Notes: a model not told the origin generated them from the letters alone. 64,000 nucleotides of DNA from Ferrimonas sediminicola (GCF_005116715.1 NZ_SWCI01000002.1:201120-265119), one strand, 5' to 3'; positions 47,117-55,647 are shown, numbered from the stretch's first letter. Made by a program: numbers and translations.

Positions 47117-49026
47117 GCCTGATACGCATCAACGACGGCCAACTCGCCTTTGGCCACATCCCCATGCTGGATCACGCCGAATTTGTCCTGGAGCCGCGGG
47201 AAAGGGTGTGCCTGGTCGGCCGTAACGGCGCCGGGAAGTCCAGCCTGCTCAAGGTGCTCGCGGGCATCCAAGAGCTGGACGATGGCACCATCACCAGCGA
47301 CAGCGGCGTCAAGATCGCCTACCTTCCCCAGGATCCGCCGCGGACCCAGCAGGGCAACGTCTACCATTACGTCGCCCAGGGGCTGGCCGACGTGGGCGAC
47401 CTGCTCGAACGCTACCAGGGGCTGAGCCAGGCGGTGGCCCAGGACGCCAATGAGACCAACCTGGCCCGGCTGCACCGGGTGCAGGAGGAGATGGAGCAGA
47501 AGGGCGCCTGGAGCTCCGAGCAGCAGATCAGCCAGACTCTGAGCCGATTGCACCTGGACGGCGACACCGCCATGTCCGATCTCAGTGGCGGCTGGCAGCG
47601 GCGGGCGGCCCTGGCCCGGGCCCTGGTGCGGCAGCCCGACGTGCTGCTGCTGGACGAGCCCACCAACCACCTGGATATCGACGCCATCGAGTGGCTGGAG
47701 GAGCTGCTCAAGGGGTTCGACGGCAGCATCGTCTTCGTCTCCCACGACCGGGGATTCATCCGCCGGGTGGCCACCCGCATCGTCGATCTGGACCGGGGCC
47801 AGCTCAACAGCTTCCCCGGCAACTACGACAGGTATTTGCAGGCCAAGGAGGAGCTGCTCAGGGTCGAGGAGGAGCAGGCGGCGGAGTTTGACCGCAAGCT
47901 GGCCATCGAGGAGACCTGGATTCGACAGGGGATCAAGGCCCGGCGCACCCGCAATGAGGGGCGCGTCCGTGCCCTGAAGACGATGCGCCAGGAGCGCGCC
48001 GAACGCATCGGCCGCCAGGGCAATGCCAACATGAAGATGGAGGGGGGCTCCCTCTCCGGCAAGCTGGTGTTCGACATCAAGGGACTGGGGTTCGCCTGGG
48101 GGGAGAAGACCATTGTGGCCCCCATGGATCGGCTGGTGAGCCGGGGCGACCGCATCGCCCTGATCGGCCCCAACGGCTGCGGCAAATCGACCCTGATTAA
48201 ACTGCTGCTGGGCAAACTCACGCCGCAGCAGGGAGAGGTGAAGCAGGGCACCAAGCTGGAGGTCGCCTATTTCGATCAGCACCGCAGCGACCTGGACCTG
48301 GACAAGTCGGTGCAGGACAACGTTGCCGACGGCAGGCAGACGGTCACCGTCAACGGCAAGGACCGCCATGTCCTGGGTTACCTGCAGGACTTCCTGTTTG
48401 CCCCCGCCCGAGCGCGCAGCCCGGTGCGTTCGCTCTCCGGTGGGGAGAAGAATCGGCTGCTTCTGGCGAAACTCTTCCTAAAGCCCGCAAATTTGCTGGT
48501 TATGGATGAACCCACCAATGATCTTGATGTCGAAACCCTCGAGCTGCTCGAAGCCAAACTGGCGGAGTACCCCGGCACGCTGCTGCTGGTCTCCCACGAC
48601 CGGGAGTTTATCGACAACACGGTCACCAGCACCTGGTGGTTCGGCGGCCAGGGCCAGTGGCACGAATACGTCGGTGGCTACAGCGATGCCCAGAGGCTGG
48701 GAGCCCGTTTCTACAGTGAGCAGGCCGCCACGGCCGAGCCCAAAGCCGCCGCCCCCAAGGCGGAGAGGGAGCAGAAGGTCGACATCGCTAAACCGAAGAA
48801 GCTCTCCTACAAATTACAACGTGAACTTGATGCGCTTCCTGCTAAGATGGAGGCCCTTGAAGAGGCCATCGAAGCGGCACAGCAACAGATTGCCGAGCCT
48901 GGTTTTTTTGACCAGGATCCGAATGACACAAACAAAATTCTGGCCAAACTGGCCGAGGATGAACAGGAATTGGAGTGGTGTTTCAGCCGGTGGGAAGAGC
49001 TGGAAACCATGAAAAGTTCAGGCTAA
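47113..49026 (+). CDS. uup: ABC-F ATPase Uup
   Basis: A ribosome-associated ABC-F protein without membrane domains; in E. coli Uup affects precise transposon excision and ribosome function. The 637-residue protein has two nucleotide-binding domains with Walker A GRNGAGKSS and GPNGCGKST, signatures LSGGWQRR and LSGGEKNR, Walker B LLLDEPTNHLD and LVMDEPTNDLD, and a C-terminal coiled coil (about 555-637) typical of Uup and able to bind DNA. Confidence 0.95.
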   Translation: MSLIRINDGQLAFGHIPMLDHAEFVLEPRERVCLVGRNGAGKSSLLKVLAGIQELDDGTITSDSGVKIAYLPQDPPRTQQGNVYHYVAQGLADVGDLLERYQGLSQAVAQDANETNLARLHRVQEEMEQKGAWSSEQQISQTLSRLHLDGDTAMSDLSGGWQRRAALARALVRQPDVLLLDEPTNHLDIDAIEWLEELLKGFDGSIVFVSHDRGFIRRVATRIVDLDRGQLNSFPGNYDRYLQAKEELLRVEEEQAAEFDRKLAIEETWIRQGIKARRTRNEGRVRALKTMRQERAERIGRQGNANMKMEGGSLSGKLVFDIKGLGFAWGEKTIVAPMDRLVSRGDRIALIGPNGCGKSTLIKLLLGKLTPQQGEVKQGTKLEVAYFDQHRSDLDLDKSVQDNVADGRQTVTVNGKDRHVLGYLQDFLFAPARARSPVRSLSGGEKNRLLLAKLFLKPANLLVMDEPTNDLDVETLELLEAKLAEYPGTLLLVSHDREFIDNTVTSTWWFGGQGQWHEYVGGYSDAQRLGARFYSEQAATAEPKAAAPKAEREQKVDIAKPKKLSYKLQRELDALPAKMEALEEAIEAAQQQIAEPGFFDQDPNDTNKILAKLAEDEQELEWCFSRWEELETMKSSG

Positions 49027-49035
49027 GGGGAAATA

Positions 49036-50973
49036 ATGAGCCTTAAGACGTTTAACTATAAAAAAACCACCCTGGCGTTGGCCCTGGTTACCGCCTGGGG
49101 CACCCAGGCCGGCGAACGCCAGTGGCCCGCCTACGAGATCGCCAACCTCAGCGACACCTTCTCCCTGGCAAACAGTCAGCTCGCTGAGACGCGCAACGGC
49201 TTTGCCGGCAAGATCAACGATCAGGGGGTGGTGGTCGGCATCGCCCAGGGGATCAACGACACCAGCACCGACGACGACGACAACAACAACGTGGTCGGCG
49301 AGGTCGAGGATGTGGTCTACGGCACCGTGGAAGCACTGACACCCAGCACCACCCGTCCGTTCAGGGGGAACAACTTCCCCTTTGAACTGGACGAGTCCGA
49401 TGGCTGGAAGGCCAACCACGCCGCTCTCGACGGTCAGCTGGCGCCCAATCTGGACGCCGATGCCACCACCGATGCCTTCTACTACGGCCTCAAGCGCTCC
49501 AGCGACATCCGGGTCGGGTCGGTGACCGGGCCTCAGCAGAAGATCGACGACCCCAGCCCGTCCGAGGGTGATACCGATCCCTTTTTCTATGTTCGTGACT
49601 TCGAGACACGCGCCATCGTCCAGGCCGGCGGCAATGAACTGCTGATCCCACCGGCCTACACCACCTACGAGTCGGACAAGGCCAATGCCTCACCGCTGGA
49701 GATCGGCGGTTTCTCCCTGGCGGCAGACATCAATGCCACCGACATGATCGTCGGTTACATGAGCACCGGCTTGAGCAAGGGGGGCGCCAACGCCCTGGAT
49801 ACCTGCTGGGACCGCGAGGCGGACAGCGCCATCGACACCCCCCTGGCGGTGTGTGTGCAGGCGGCCAAGAATAACAACACCATCCTCTATCAGCGCCGGG
49901 CCGCGGTATGGCAATACGACAGCGCCGCCAACAGCGCCACCCTGGTTAAGACCCTGCCGCTGCCCTTTACCCCCAGTGACAGCGACACCAATGTCTATGT
50001 AGCCCGGGGCCTCGGCATCAACGACAATGGCATCGTCGTCGGTGAGTCAGACCAGCGCAACGACGACGGCAAGCTGATGAGCTACGACTGGGCACAGATC
50101 TGGACCACCGACGGCAACGTCATCAGTCCCACCGATCTGAAGAAAGATGGCCTGCGCGGCTCGACCGCCGTCGCCATCAATAACAGCAACATTGCCGTGG
50201 GCTCGGTGGAGCGTTACATCGGCGGCTACGCCCGCACCAAGTTCTGGGTGTACGACGTCGACGCCGGTGAGGACACCTTCACCGAACCGCGCGACTTCAA
50301 CCCCAATGCCGAGACCGAGTTCTCCTCCCTGGCCCGGGACATCAACGATGCCGGCCTGGTGGTGGGCAACATCGAGGTGGACATCCAGACCGGGGTGCTG
50401 CGCCGCCGCAACGGCTTCATCTACGACTACAACGCCGATCAGGCCGGGGACAGCAACACCTTTGTCAACGTCAACAGCCTGCTGACCTGTGAATCCCGTG
50501 GTTATGTGGCCGATGAGCAGGGCGCCACCGTCGACGGTGAGGGCAACCGCTGGTCCAAGTACACCGTGACCGACGAGACCTCGTTCGCCCAGCCCATCAC
50601 CTATGAAGTGGACTTCACCGTGGTGGAGGCCAACAGCATCAACGACAACGGCGATATCGTCGGGACCGCCCTGGTGCGGCTGCCCCGGGTAAAGGTGGAG
50701 GACGGCAAGGTGGTGACCGAGGAGGTGACCGACCCCAACACCGGCGAGACGGTCACCAAGATCGTCATCGAGACCGACGGCTTCGGTAAGCCGATCACCG
50801 ATCAGCTGCCCCGTCCCATCGTGCTCAAGGCCAACGGCTCAGCCAGCAGCTGTACCATTCCTCTGGAAACCGCCATCGATCCCAAGCCCAACGAGCGCTC
50901 CGGTGCCTCCTGGCCGCTGGCCGGGATCCTGGCGCTGTTGCCTCTGGCCTGGTGGCGTCGTCGTCAGGCGTAA
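49036..50973 (+). CDS. DUF3466 family exported protein with C-terminal sorting-like tail
   Basis: A 645-residue secreted or surface protein with a signal peptide (about 1-25) and repeats of the type INDNGIVVGES, INNSNIAVGS, INDAGLVVGN and INDNGDIVGT. These resemble HAF-type beta-propeller repeats. The C-terminus has a small-residue linker, a hydrophobic helix (LAGILALLPLAWW) and a basic RRRQA end, like rhombosortase-processed GlyGly-CTERM tails though the glycine pair is not clean. DUF3466 genes follow uup in Vibrio and Shewanella. Function is unknown. Confidence 0.85.
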   Translation: MSLKTFNYKKTTLALALVTAWGTQAGERQWPAYEIANLSDTFSLANSQLAETRNGFAGKINDQGVVVGIAQGINDTSTDDDDNNNVVGEVEDVVYGTVEALTPSTTRPFRGNNFPFELDESDGWKANHAALDGQLAPNLDADATTDAFYYGLKRSSDIRVGSVTGPQQKIDDPSPSEGDTDPFFYVRDFETRAIVQAGGNELLIPPAYTTYESDKANASPLEIGGFSLAADINATDMIVGYMSTGLSKGGANALDTCWDREADSAIDTPLAVCVQAAKNNNTILYQRRAAVWQYDSAANSATLVKTLPLPFTPSDSDTNVYVARGLGINDNGIVVGESDQRNDDGKLMSYDWAQIWTTDGNVISPTDLKKDGLRGSTAVAINNSNIAVGSVERYIGGYARTKFWVYDVDAGEDTFTEPRDFNPNAETEFSSLARDINDAGLVVGNIEVDIQTGVLRRRNGFIYDYNADQAGDSNTFVNVNSLLTCESRGYVADEQGATVDGEGNRWSKYTVTDETSFAQPITYEVDFTVVEANSINDNGDIVGTALVRLPRVKVEDGKVVTEEVTDPNTGETVTKIVIETDGFGKPITDQLPRPIVLKANGSASSCTIPLETAIDPKPNERSGASWPLAGILALLPLAWWRRRQA

Positions 50974-50993
50974 CTGACCAGAAAGCCGAACGG

Positions 50994-51018
50994 GGGGAGC
51001 AGTGGCTCCCCTTTTTTT
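50994..51018 (+). terminator. rho-independent terminator of the DUF3466 gene
   Basis: GGGGAGC pairs with GCTCCCC around AGTG, followed by seven T. Confidence 0.9.
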
Positions 51019-51173
51019 GTACAAAATAGTGCGTTTATTCTCAGTAGCTTAATCTTGCCGTCATCATTTTGTCTTTTTCAGGGGGTTGAACGGGGATGAA
51101 AAATCGCCAATAGTGGTGACTGAAGCGCAAGCTTCCTCAACCTGTAGAGACAAAAAAGAAGGATGAGTGTTAA

Positions 51174-51350
51174 ATGAAGAGACAGAAGCGGGATCGTTTG
51201 GAAAGAGCAGAAGCACGAGGATTTCAAGCCGGTTTGTCAGGGCGCTCTAGGGAACAGTGCCCCTACCAGTCCCTAGACGCCAAAATGAGATGGTTGGGCG
51301 GTTGGCGAGACGCCATCGACAACCGGGTGTCGGGACTATTTAACAAGTAA
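51174..51350 (+). CDS. rmf: ribosome modulation factor
   Basis: RMF dimerises 70S ribosomes into inactive 100S particles in stationary phase. The 58-residue product starts MKRQKRDRLERAEARGFQAG and contains CPYQSLDAKMRWLGGWRDAI, matching E. coli RMF almost residue for residue in these parts. It is rich in Arg/Lys as expected. GAAGGA lies about 10 bp upstream. In E. coli rmf is also next to fabA. A terminator follows immediately. Confidence 0.97.
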   Translation: MKRQKRDRLERAEARGFQAGLSGRSREQCPYQSLDAKMRWLGGWRDAIDNRVSGLFNK

Positions 51351-51358
51351 TCCATCTT

Positions 51359-51386
51359 AAGCCTCCAATTTCGGAGGCTTTTTTCT
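51359..51386 (+). terminator. rho-independent terminator of rmf
   Basis: AAGCCTCC pairs with GGAGGCTT around AATTTC, followed by six T in all. Confidence 0.9.
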
Positions 51387-51451
51387 GCCCGCCTTGTCAA
51401 TTCGGGACTGGAGTGGGATGCTAGGACCAGAGTTCACTCAGGGAGAGAATG

Positions 51452-51934
51452 ATGAGCCAGCAACAGTTCTACGATTTTTCCGCCCCCTCCAACCGCCACG
51501 ACAATATCAGCATGGCCACTTACCGGGATACCGTAGTGCTGGTGGTCAATACCGCCAGTGACTGCGGTTTTACCCCCCAGTACCAGGGACTGGAAAAGTT
51601 GCAACAGCGCTATGGCGACCAGGGGTTCACGGTACTGGCGTTTCCCTGCAACCAGTTTGGCAACCAGGAGTCCGGCAGCGATGAAGAGATTCGCCAGTTC
51701 TGCGATCTGAATTTCAACATCAGCTTTCCGCTGTTCGCCAAGGTGGAGGTCAACGGCCGCGGTGCCCACCCGCTGTTTCAGTGGCTGAAGAGTCAGAAGG
51801 GCGGGTTGCTGGGCGACGGCATCAAATGGAACTTCACCAAGTTCCTGATTGATCGGCAGGGCAGGGTGGTGAAGCGCTACGCGCCAACGGTCAAGCCGGA
51901 GCAGATCCGCAAGGATATCGAAGCCTTGCTCTAG
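51452..51934 (+). CDS. glutathione peroxidase family protein (thiol type)
   Basis: Reduces hydroperoxides, probably with thioredoxin as most bacterial cysteine-type members do. The 160-residue protein has the peroxidatic cysteine in NTASDCGFTPQY, the FPCNQFGNQE motif and WNFTKFLIDR, giving the Cys-Gln-Trp-Asn tetrad. An in-frame ATG three bases upstream is too close to the GGGAGAG ribosome site. Convergent with fabA. Confidence 0.92.
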   Translation: MSQQQFYDFSAPSNRHDNISMATYRDTVVLVVNTASDCGFTPQYQGLEKLQQRYGDQGFTVLAFPCNQFGNQESGSDEEIRQFCDLNFNISFPLFAKVEVNGRGAHPLFQWLKSQKGGLLGDGIKWNFTKFLIDRQGRVVKRYAPTVKPEQIRKDIEALL

Positions 51935-51938
51935 GACA

Positions 51939-51969
51939 AAACAGGGGGAGCCTGAGGCTCCCCCTGTTT
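51939..51969. terminator. bidirectional terminator between gpx gene and fabA
   Basis: AAACAGGGGGAGCC and GGCTCCCCCTGTTT form a perfect 14-bp stem with a TGA loop, flanked by A and T runs on the two strands of converging genes. Confidence 0.92.
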
Positions 51970-51985
51970 CTGTCAGCCAGTCGGC

Positions 51986-52525
51986 TTAGAAGCTGCTGGT
52001 GTCCTGGAACACGCCCACCTTCAGGTCGGTGGCCTGGTAGATGAGACGGCCATCGACGAACAGCTCGGCATCGGCCATGCCCATGATCAGCTTGCGGTTG
52101 ATGGTGCGCTTCAGGTGGATATGGTAGGTCACCTTCTTGGAGGTCGGCAGAATCTGACCGGTGAACTTCACCTCACCCACACCCAGGGCACGCCCCTTAC
52201 CCTTGGCCCCTTGCCAGGCCAGGAAGAAGCCCACCAGCTGCCACATGGCGTCCAGACCCAGACAGCCAGGCATCACCGGATCGGACTCGAAGTGGCAGTC
52301 GAAGAACCACAGGTCGGGGTTGATATCCAGCTCAGCGATCAGCTCACCCTTGCCGTGCTTGCCACCGGTGTCGCTGATGCGCAGGATGCGATCCAGCATC
52401 AGCATGTTGTCCTTGGGCAGGCGGGGGGCATCGGTGCCAAACAGTTGGCCGTGGCCGCTTTCGATCAGTTGTTCTTTGCTAAAGTGGTCTACCCGCTCTT
52501 GGGGCAGCTCGGCGGTAGCTTGCAT
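51986..52525 (-). CDS. fabA: 3-hydroxydecanoyl-ACP dehydratase/isomerase
   Basis: Makes and isomerises the C10 double bond that starts unsaturated fatty acid synthesis. The 179-residue hot-dog protein has the catalytic histidine H78 ([15 protein letters not shown]) and aspartate D92 (GLDAMWQL), 14 residues apart as in E. coli (H70, D84). ATG 52525 has AGAGGA upstream. A FabR-like palindrome lies 36 bp upstream. lonH is next upstream, as in E. coli. Confidence 0.97.
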   Translation of the reverse strand: MQATAELPQERVDHFSKEQLIESGHGQLFGTDAPRLPKDNMLMLDRILRISDTGGKHGKGELIAELDINPDLWFFDCHFESDPVMPGCLGLDAMWQLVGFFLAWQGAKGKGRALGVGEVKFTGQILPTSKKVTYHIHLKRTINRKLIMGMADAELFVDGRLIYQATDLKVGVFQDTSSF

Positions 52526-52560
52526 AGCTGGACATCCTCTGATTAAGATGCCGACAGATT

Positions 52561-52578
52561 AGCGAACACCTGTTCTCT
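52561..52578. promoter_or_regulatory. FabR-like operator upstream of fabA
   Basis: AGCGAACA-CC-TGTTCTCT is an 8+2+8 palindrome with one mismatch. It differs at three positions from the E. coli FabR site I remember (AGCGTACACGTGTTCGCT). FabR represses fabA and fabB in response to unsaturated acyl thioesters. It overlaps the expected fabA promoter. Confidence 0.6.
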
Positions 52579-52590
52579 GAACAACTCCGA

Positions 52591-54273
52591 TCAGCTGAAT
52601 CCGAACCGATTTCTGATCCTTTGCCACAGTGTCTGGTGCTCATCCTCTGAGCCGACCAGTTGTTCAAGCCGCAGTTGCACCTTGCCATACAGGCTGTTTT
52701 CTGGGTATCGCCCCTCGTTGTCCGCCTCGGCCAGCGGGATGTCGCACACCAGTTCCAGCGCCTGCTCCACCTTATCCACCTGGTAGAGATGGAAGCGGTT
52801 CTCCGCCACGGCCCGGATCACTTCGCCGGAGAGATTCAGCTGACGCGCGTTAGCCGTTGGCAGGATCACACCCTGGTTTCCGGTCAGGCCACGGCTGTGA
52901 CAAACCCGGAAAAACCCCTCGACCTTCTGATTGATGCCGCCGATGGCCTGGACATTGCCAAACTGGTCCACCGCCCCGGTCAGCGCCAGGTTCTGGGCGA
53001 TGGGGGAGTCGGTGATGGCGGAGATCAGGCTGCAGTACTCCGCCAGGGAGGCGCTGTCGCCGTCGATAGTCTGGTAGGACTGCTCGAATACGATGTTGGC
53101 GTTCAGGTGCAGCGGCGCATCCCGGCCAAACAGGCGGTAGAGGCAGGCAGAGAGAATCATCATCCCCTTCGCGTGGATGTTGCCTCCCAGCTCCGATTTG
53201 CGCTCGATGTCGGCCACCTCGCCATCCCCGTAATGGACGGTAGTGGTGATCCGCGCCGGCTCGCCGTAGCTGTGGCCACAATAGTCCACCACGGTGAGGC
53301 CGTTGATCTGTCCGACCGCTTCTCCCTGGGTCTGCACCAGCACCATCTCCTCCTGAATCGACTCGTGAGCCGACTCCTCCAGGGCATTGTGCATCCGGGT
53401 CTGGGCATTGAGGGCCCGCTCAATCTCATCGACGGTCACTTCGTCCAGGCCGGCAGAATCGAGTCGCTTCAGCAACCGGGTCATCTCCGCCCAGCTGAGG
53501 CTCAGCTTTTGTTGATGCTCTACCAGCCGACTGGCATGGCGAGCCAGCCGCTGGGCGGCCTCGAGGGAGAGCGGGCGGCCACAAAGTTCCGCGCACAGGG
53601 TGGCCACGGCGCTGAGCCAGAGGGGCAGGGCGCCTCTGACGCCGATATCCAGCTCTGGCTGGCACTCGCCGTAGAGCTCAACCACATCGCCGAAGTCACC
53701 GTCAAAGCCGCACAGGTTGTCGTACTCGCCACTGGAGCCGATCAACACCAACTGGCACTCGACTCGGCGTTGTTGCCCCTGGTCATCCTGGAAGTAACCC
53801 CGGGTCAGCGCCTGGCGCAGTGGCCACCAGGCGGCGGGACGCTCTAGCAGGAACTCCACCGGCATCAGCAGCAGACCGTTGAATGACAGCAGACCCGGGG
53901 TATCGCGGTTGCCATACAGGGCGGCGCGGCTGATCACCCGATCCACCAGCCTGGTGGGACGACCGTCGCCCCGGTTGAGCTGGTCGATCAACGCCAGGGG
54001 GTCGAGGCCGGGCAGGGTAGCCAGGTAGAGGTGCCGATCCTCACGCTGGCTCAACGCCTGCCAGCACTCCATCACCCGCGGCTGTCCCAGAAGCAGGGGC
54101 GGTTGCGGTTGAGGGTGGAAGCCGGCGTCGTCGCCGAATTGTAGGGTCAGCTGAGCTGCACTGAGCCGATAATGTTGCCGATTGACCAAGAGGGTCGGTC
54201 TCCGTGGGGAAAAAGGGCGACTATACCATAACTGCTCACCAAAACTGAGCGCCTTGCAGTCGCTTCGGAACAT
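52591..54273 (-). CDS. Lon-like protease LonH (YcbZ family)
   Basis: A Lon-family protease lacking an obvious functional Walker A. The 560-residue frame has the Lon C-terminal protease domain with the Ser-Lys dyad S407 (DGDSASLAEYC) and K450 (INQKVEGFF), 43 residues apart as in Lon (679/722). Upstream motifs ELGGNIHAKGMMI and EQSYQTIDGDSAS match E. coli YcbZ, which also neighbours fabA. The start is unsure: ATG 54273 abuts the LexA box, while TTG 54189 has CGGAGA upstream and would leave the region 54190-54273 as promoter. The first 28 residues look unlike the family. Confidence 0.85.
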   Translation of the reverse strand: MFRSDCKALSFGEQLWYSRPFSPRRPTLLVNRQHYRLSAAQLTLQFGDDAGFHPQPQPPLLLGQPRVMECWQALSQREDRHLYLATLPGLDPLALIDQLNRGDGRPTRLVDRVISRAALYGNRDTPGLLSFNGLLLMPVEFLLERPAAWWPLRQALTRGYFQDDQGQQRRVECQLVLIGSSGEYDNLCGFDGDFGDVVELYGECQPELDIGVRGALPLWLSAVATLCAELCGRPLSLEAAQRLARHASRLVEHQQKLSLSWAEMTRLLKRLDSAGLDEVTVDEIERALNAQTRMHNALEESAHESIQEEMVLVQTQGEAVGQINGLTVVDYCGHSYGEPARITTTVHYGDGEVADIERKSELGGNIHAKGMMILSACLYRLFGRDAPLHLNANIVFEQSYQTIDGDSASLAEYCSLISAITDSPIAQNLALTGAVDQFGNVQAIGGINQKVEGFFRVCHSRGLTGNQGVILPTANARQLNLSGEVIRAVAENRFHLYQVDKVEQALELVCDIPLAEADNEGRYPENSLYGKVQLRLEQLVGSEDEHQTLWQRIRNRFGFS

Positions 54274-54275
54274 GA

Positions 54276-54295
54276 TACTGTATATGTATACAGCT
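54276..54295. promoter_or_regulatory. LexA (SOS) box in front of the tyrosine recombinase gene
   Basis: TACTGTATATGTATACAGCT matches the E. coli LexA consensus at 17 of 20 positions and has the full CTGT-N8-ACAG core with perfect 7-bp arms. It ends 20 bp before the recombinase ATG. A weak extended -10 (TG-A-TACTGT, 54273-54281) overlaps it, with TTGCAG 16 bp upstream, so bound LexA would block transcription. The divergent lonH start is on the other side. Confidence 0.88.
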
Positions 54296-54315
54296 TATTC
54301 TTGATTGGTGACAAA

Positions 54316-55596
54316 ATGACCCCCAGGGCGATGCCGCTGTTCGATACCCTGAGCCGGTTCGAGCAGCCCAACCACAGCGTCAACCTCTATCTGGCCGGCC
54401 TGATCCAAGCGGGAATCGCCGACGCCGGCGTGACCTATGAACACAGCTACGACTGGCTGCTGGAGCAGCGCAGCGTGGAGAACAATTTCAAGAGCCACCG
54501 CAGCGAGCTGACCATCTTCTTTCACTGGCTGTGGCGGGTGGAACAGCGCTCCATCACCCAGGTGGACCGGCAGGTACTGTCGCGCTACCTGGAGTATTGC
54601 CGCCAGCCGCCGCCAGCGCTGATCGGCTACTGTAATCTGTCGCAGTTTAAGAGCTGCGAAGGCGAGCGCCTGCCCAACGACAGCTGGAAGCCGTTCCTCG
54701 GAAAATCCCGAGACGGGGCGCCTTTGGCGTATCAACTGTCGCATTCGGCGATACGTACCAAGCTGGCGTTGCTGTCGGCCTTTTTCAGTTACCTCATCGA
54801 TGTCGATTTCCTCGACCGCAACCCGGCGGCGATCCTGCTCAGGGCCGGTCGCTACAAGCTCAGCCAGCAGCACCAGCGCGCCGGAGAGGATGATGAGCAG
54901 CTCAAGGCGTTCAGTGAGCTGCAGTGGTCCTACGTCATGGAGTGCTGTGACCGGCTGGCCGACGCCGAGCCCGAGGTTCATCAGCGGACCCGGTTTTTGA
55001 TCCACCTGATGTACAGCTGCTATCTGCGCATCTCTGAAGTCGCCGCCAGGCCAGGATACACGCCGGTGATGGGTCAATTCCGGCGCGACCGCAAGACTGG
55101 CGTTTGGGGCTTTTTCGTGCCCATGAGCAAATCAGGCAAGTCCGGTACCGTGGCGGTGTCGGATCAGTTGCTGCAGTCGTTGACACGCTACCGCCGTTTC
55201 CTGGGACTGAGCGAATTGCCGGCGCCGGATGAGCAGACGCCGTTGCTGGTCCGCCACAGGGCTTCGGGCCGGGGCCGGGACGCCGGCATACGCCAGGCCA
55301 ACCTGGGAATTCGTCAGCTGCGGGAGATCATCGACGGCGTCATCGCCCAGGCGGCGGAACTGGCCGCCGCGGACGGATTGCACCAGGACGCAGCGGAGAT
55401 GCGCGCCTTGTCCAGCCACAGCCTCAGGCACACCGGCATCAGCCACGACATCAATCTGCACGGCCGGCCGTTGTCCCACGTGCAGGCGGACGCGCGCCAC
55501 GACAGCATCGACACCACCAGCCGCTATCTGCACACCAGCCGGGTTGAGCGCCATGAGAGCGCCGCCCGCAAGCCGATGGAGACCCTGGGCCGGTAA
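54316..55596 (+). CDS. SOS-controlled tyrosine recombinase/integrase
   Basis: A 426-residue phage-integrase-family recombinase. The N-terminal SAM-like core-binding domain spans about 20-175 (ENNFKSHRSELTIFFHWLW). All catalytic residues are visible: R238 (CYLRISEVA), K272 (PMSKSGKSG), H368 and R371 (SHSLRHTG), H395 (DARHDS) and nucleophile Y404 (TTSRYLHTS). It is longer than XerC/D (about 300) and lacks the IntI-specific look, so I do not call it either. ATG 54316 has GGTGA upstream. It is the only mobile-type gene here, follows a LexA box, and ends at a Xer-like core site near dif. It may move an element, resolve dimers, or be the remnant of an element. Confidence 0.9.
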   Translation: MTPRAMPLFDTLSRFEQPNHSVNLYLAGLIQAGIADAGVTYEHSYDWLLEQRSVENNFKSHRSELTIFFHWLWRVEQRSITQVDRQVLSRYLEYCRQPPPALIGYCNLSQFKSCEGERLPNDSWKPFLGKSRDGAPLAYQLSHSAIRTKLALLSAFFSYLIDVDFLDRNPAAILLRAGRYKLSQQHQRAGEDDEQLKAFSELQWSYVMECCDRLADAEPEVHQRTRFLIHLMYSCYLRISEVAARPGYTPVMGQFRRDRKTGVWGFFVPMSKSGKSGTVAVSDQLLQSLTRYRRFLGLSELPAPDEQTPLLVRHRASGRGRDAGIRQANLGIRQLREIIDGVIAQAAELAAADGLHQDAAEMRALSSHSLRHTGISHDINLHGRPLSHVQADARHDSIDTTSRYLHTSRVERHESAARKPMETLGR

Positions 55597-55622
55597 AGCC
55601 GATAACGCCATTTATCGGCATT
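55595..55622. other. Xer-like recombination core site (candidate att)
   Basis: Left arm AAAGCCGATAA and right arm TTATCGGCATT are inverted copies at 10 of 11 positions, separated by the 6-bp spacer CGCCAT. The 11-6-11 geometry and the inner ATAA/TTAT ends are those of XerCD sites. It starts within the recombinase stop codon. Tyrosine recombinase core sites are often next to the integrase gene. Confidence 0.55.
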
Positions 55623-55647
55623 GGGAGCAGCCATCCTGCCAATGCCG
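55616..55647. repeat. second inverted repeat sharing bases with the Xer-like site
   Basis: CGGCATTGG and CCAATGCCG are perfect 9-bp arms around 14 bp. The left arm reuses CGGC of the Xer-like right arm, so the two hairpins exclude each other in single-stranded form. No T-run follows. Confidence 0.6.

Noticed and set aside
51163-51177. Four-codon open frame (ATG AGT GTT AAA TGA) overlapping the rmf start
   Set aside because: The purine-rich ribosome site directly abuts this ATG, so it cannot initiate there efficiently; the same site is well spaced for rmf.
54165-54172. Another copy of GCCGATAA near the lonH start as a second att half-site
   Set aside because: Only 8 bp are shared and there is no opposite arm at 6-bp spacing. 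It lies in lonH coding sequence, so chance is the simpler explanation.
54316-55596. Integron integrase or XerC/XerD identity for the recombinase
   Set aside because: At 426 residues it is far longer than XerC/D, I see no IntI-specific insertion, and no attC array or gene cassettes follow.
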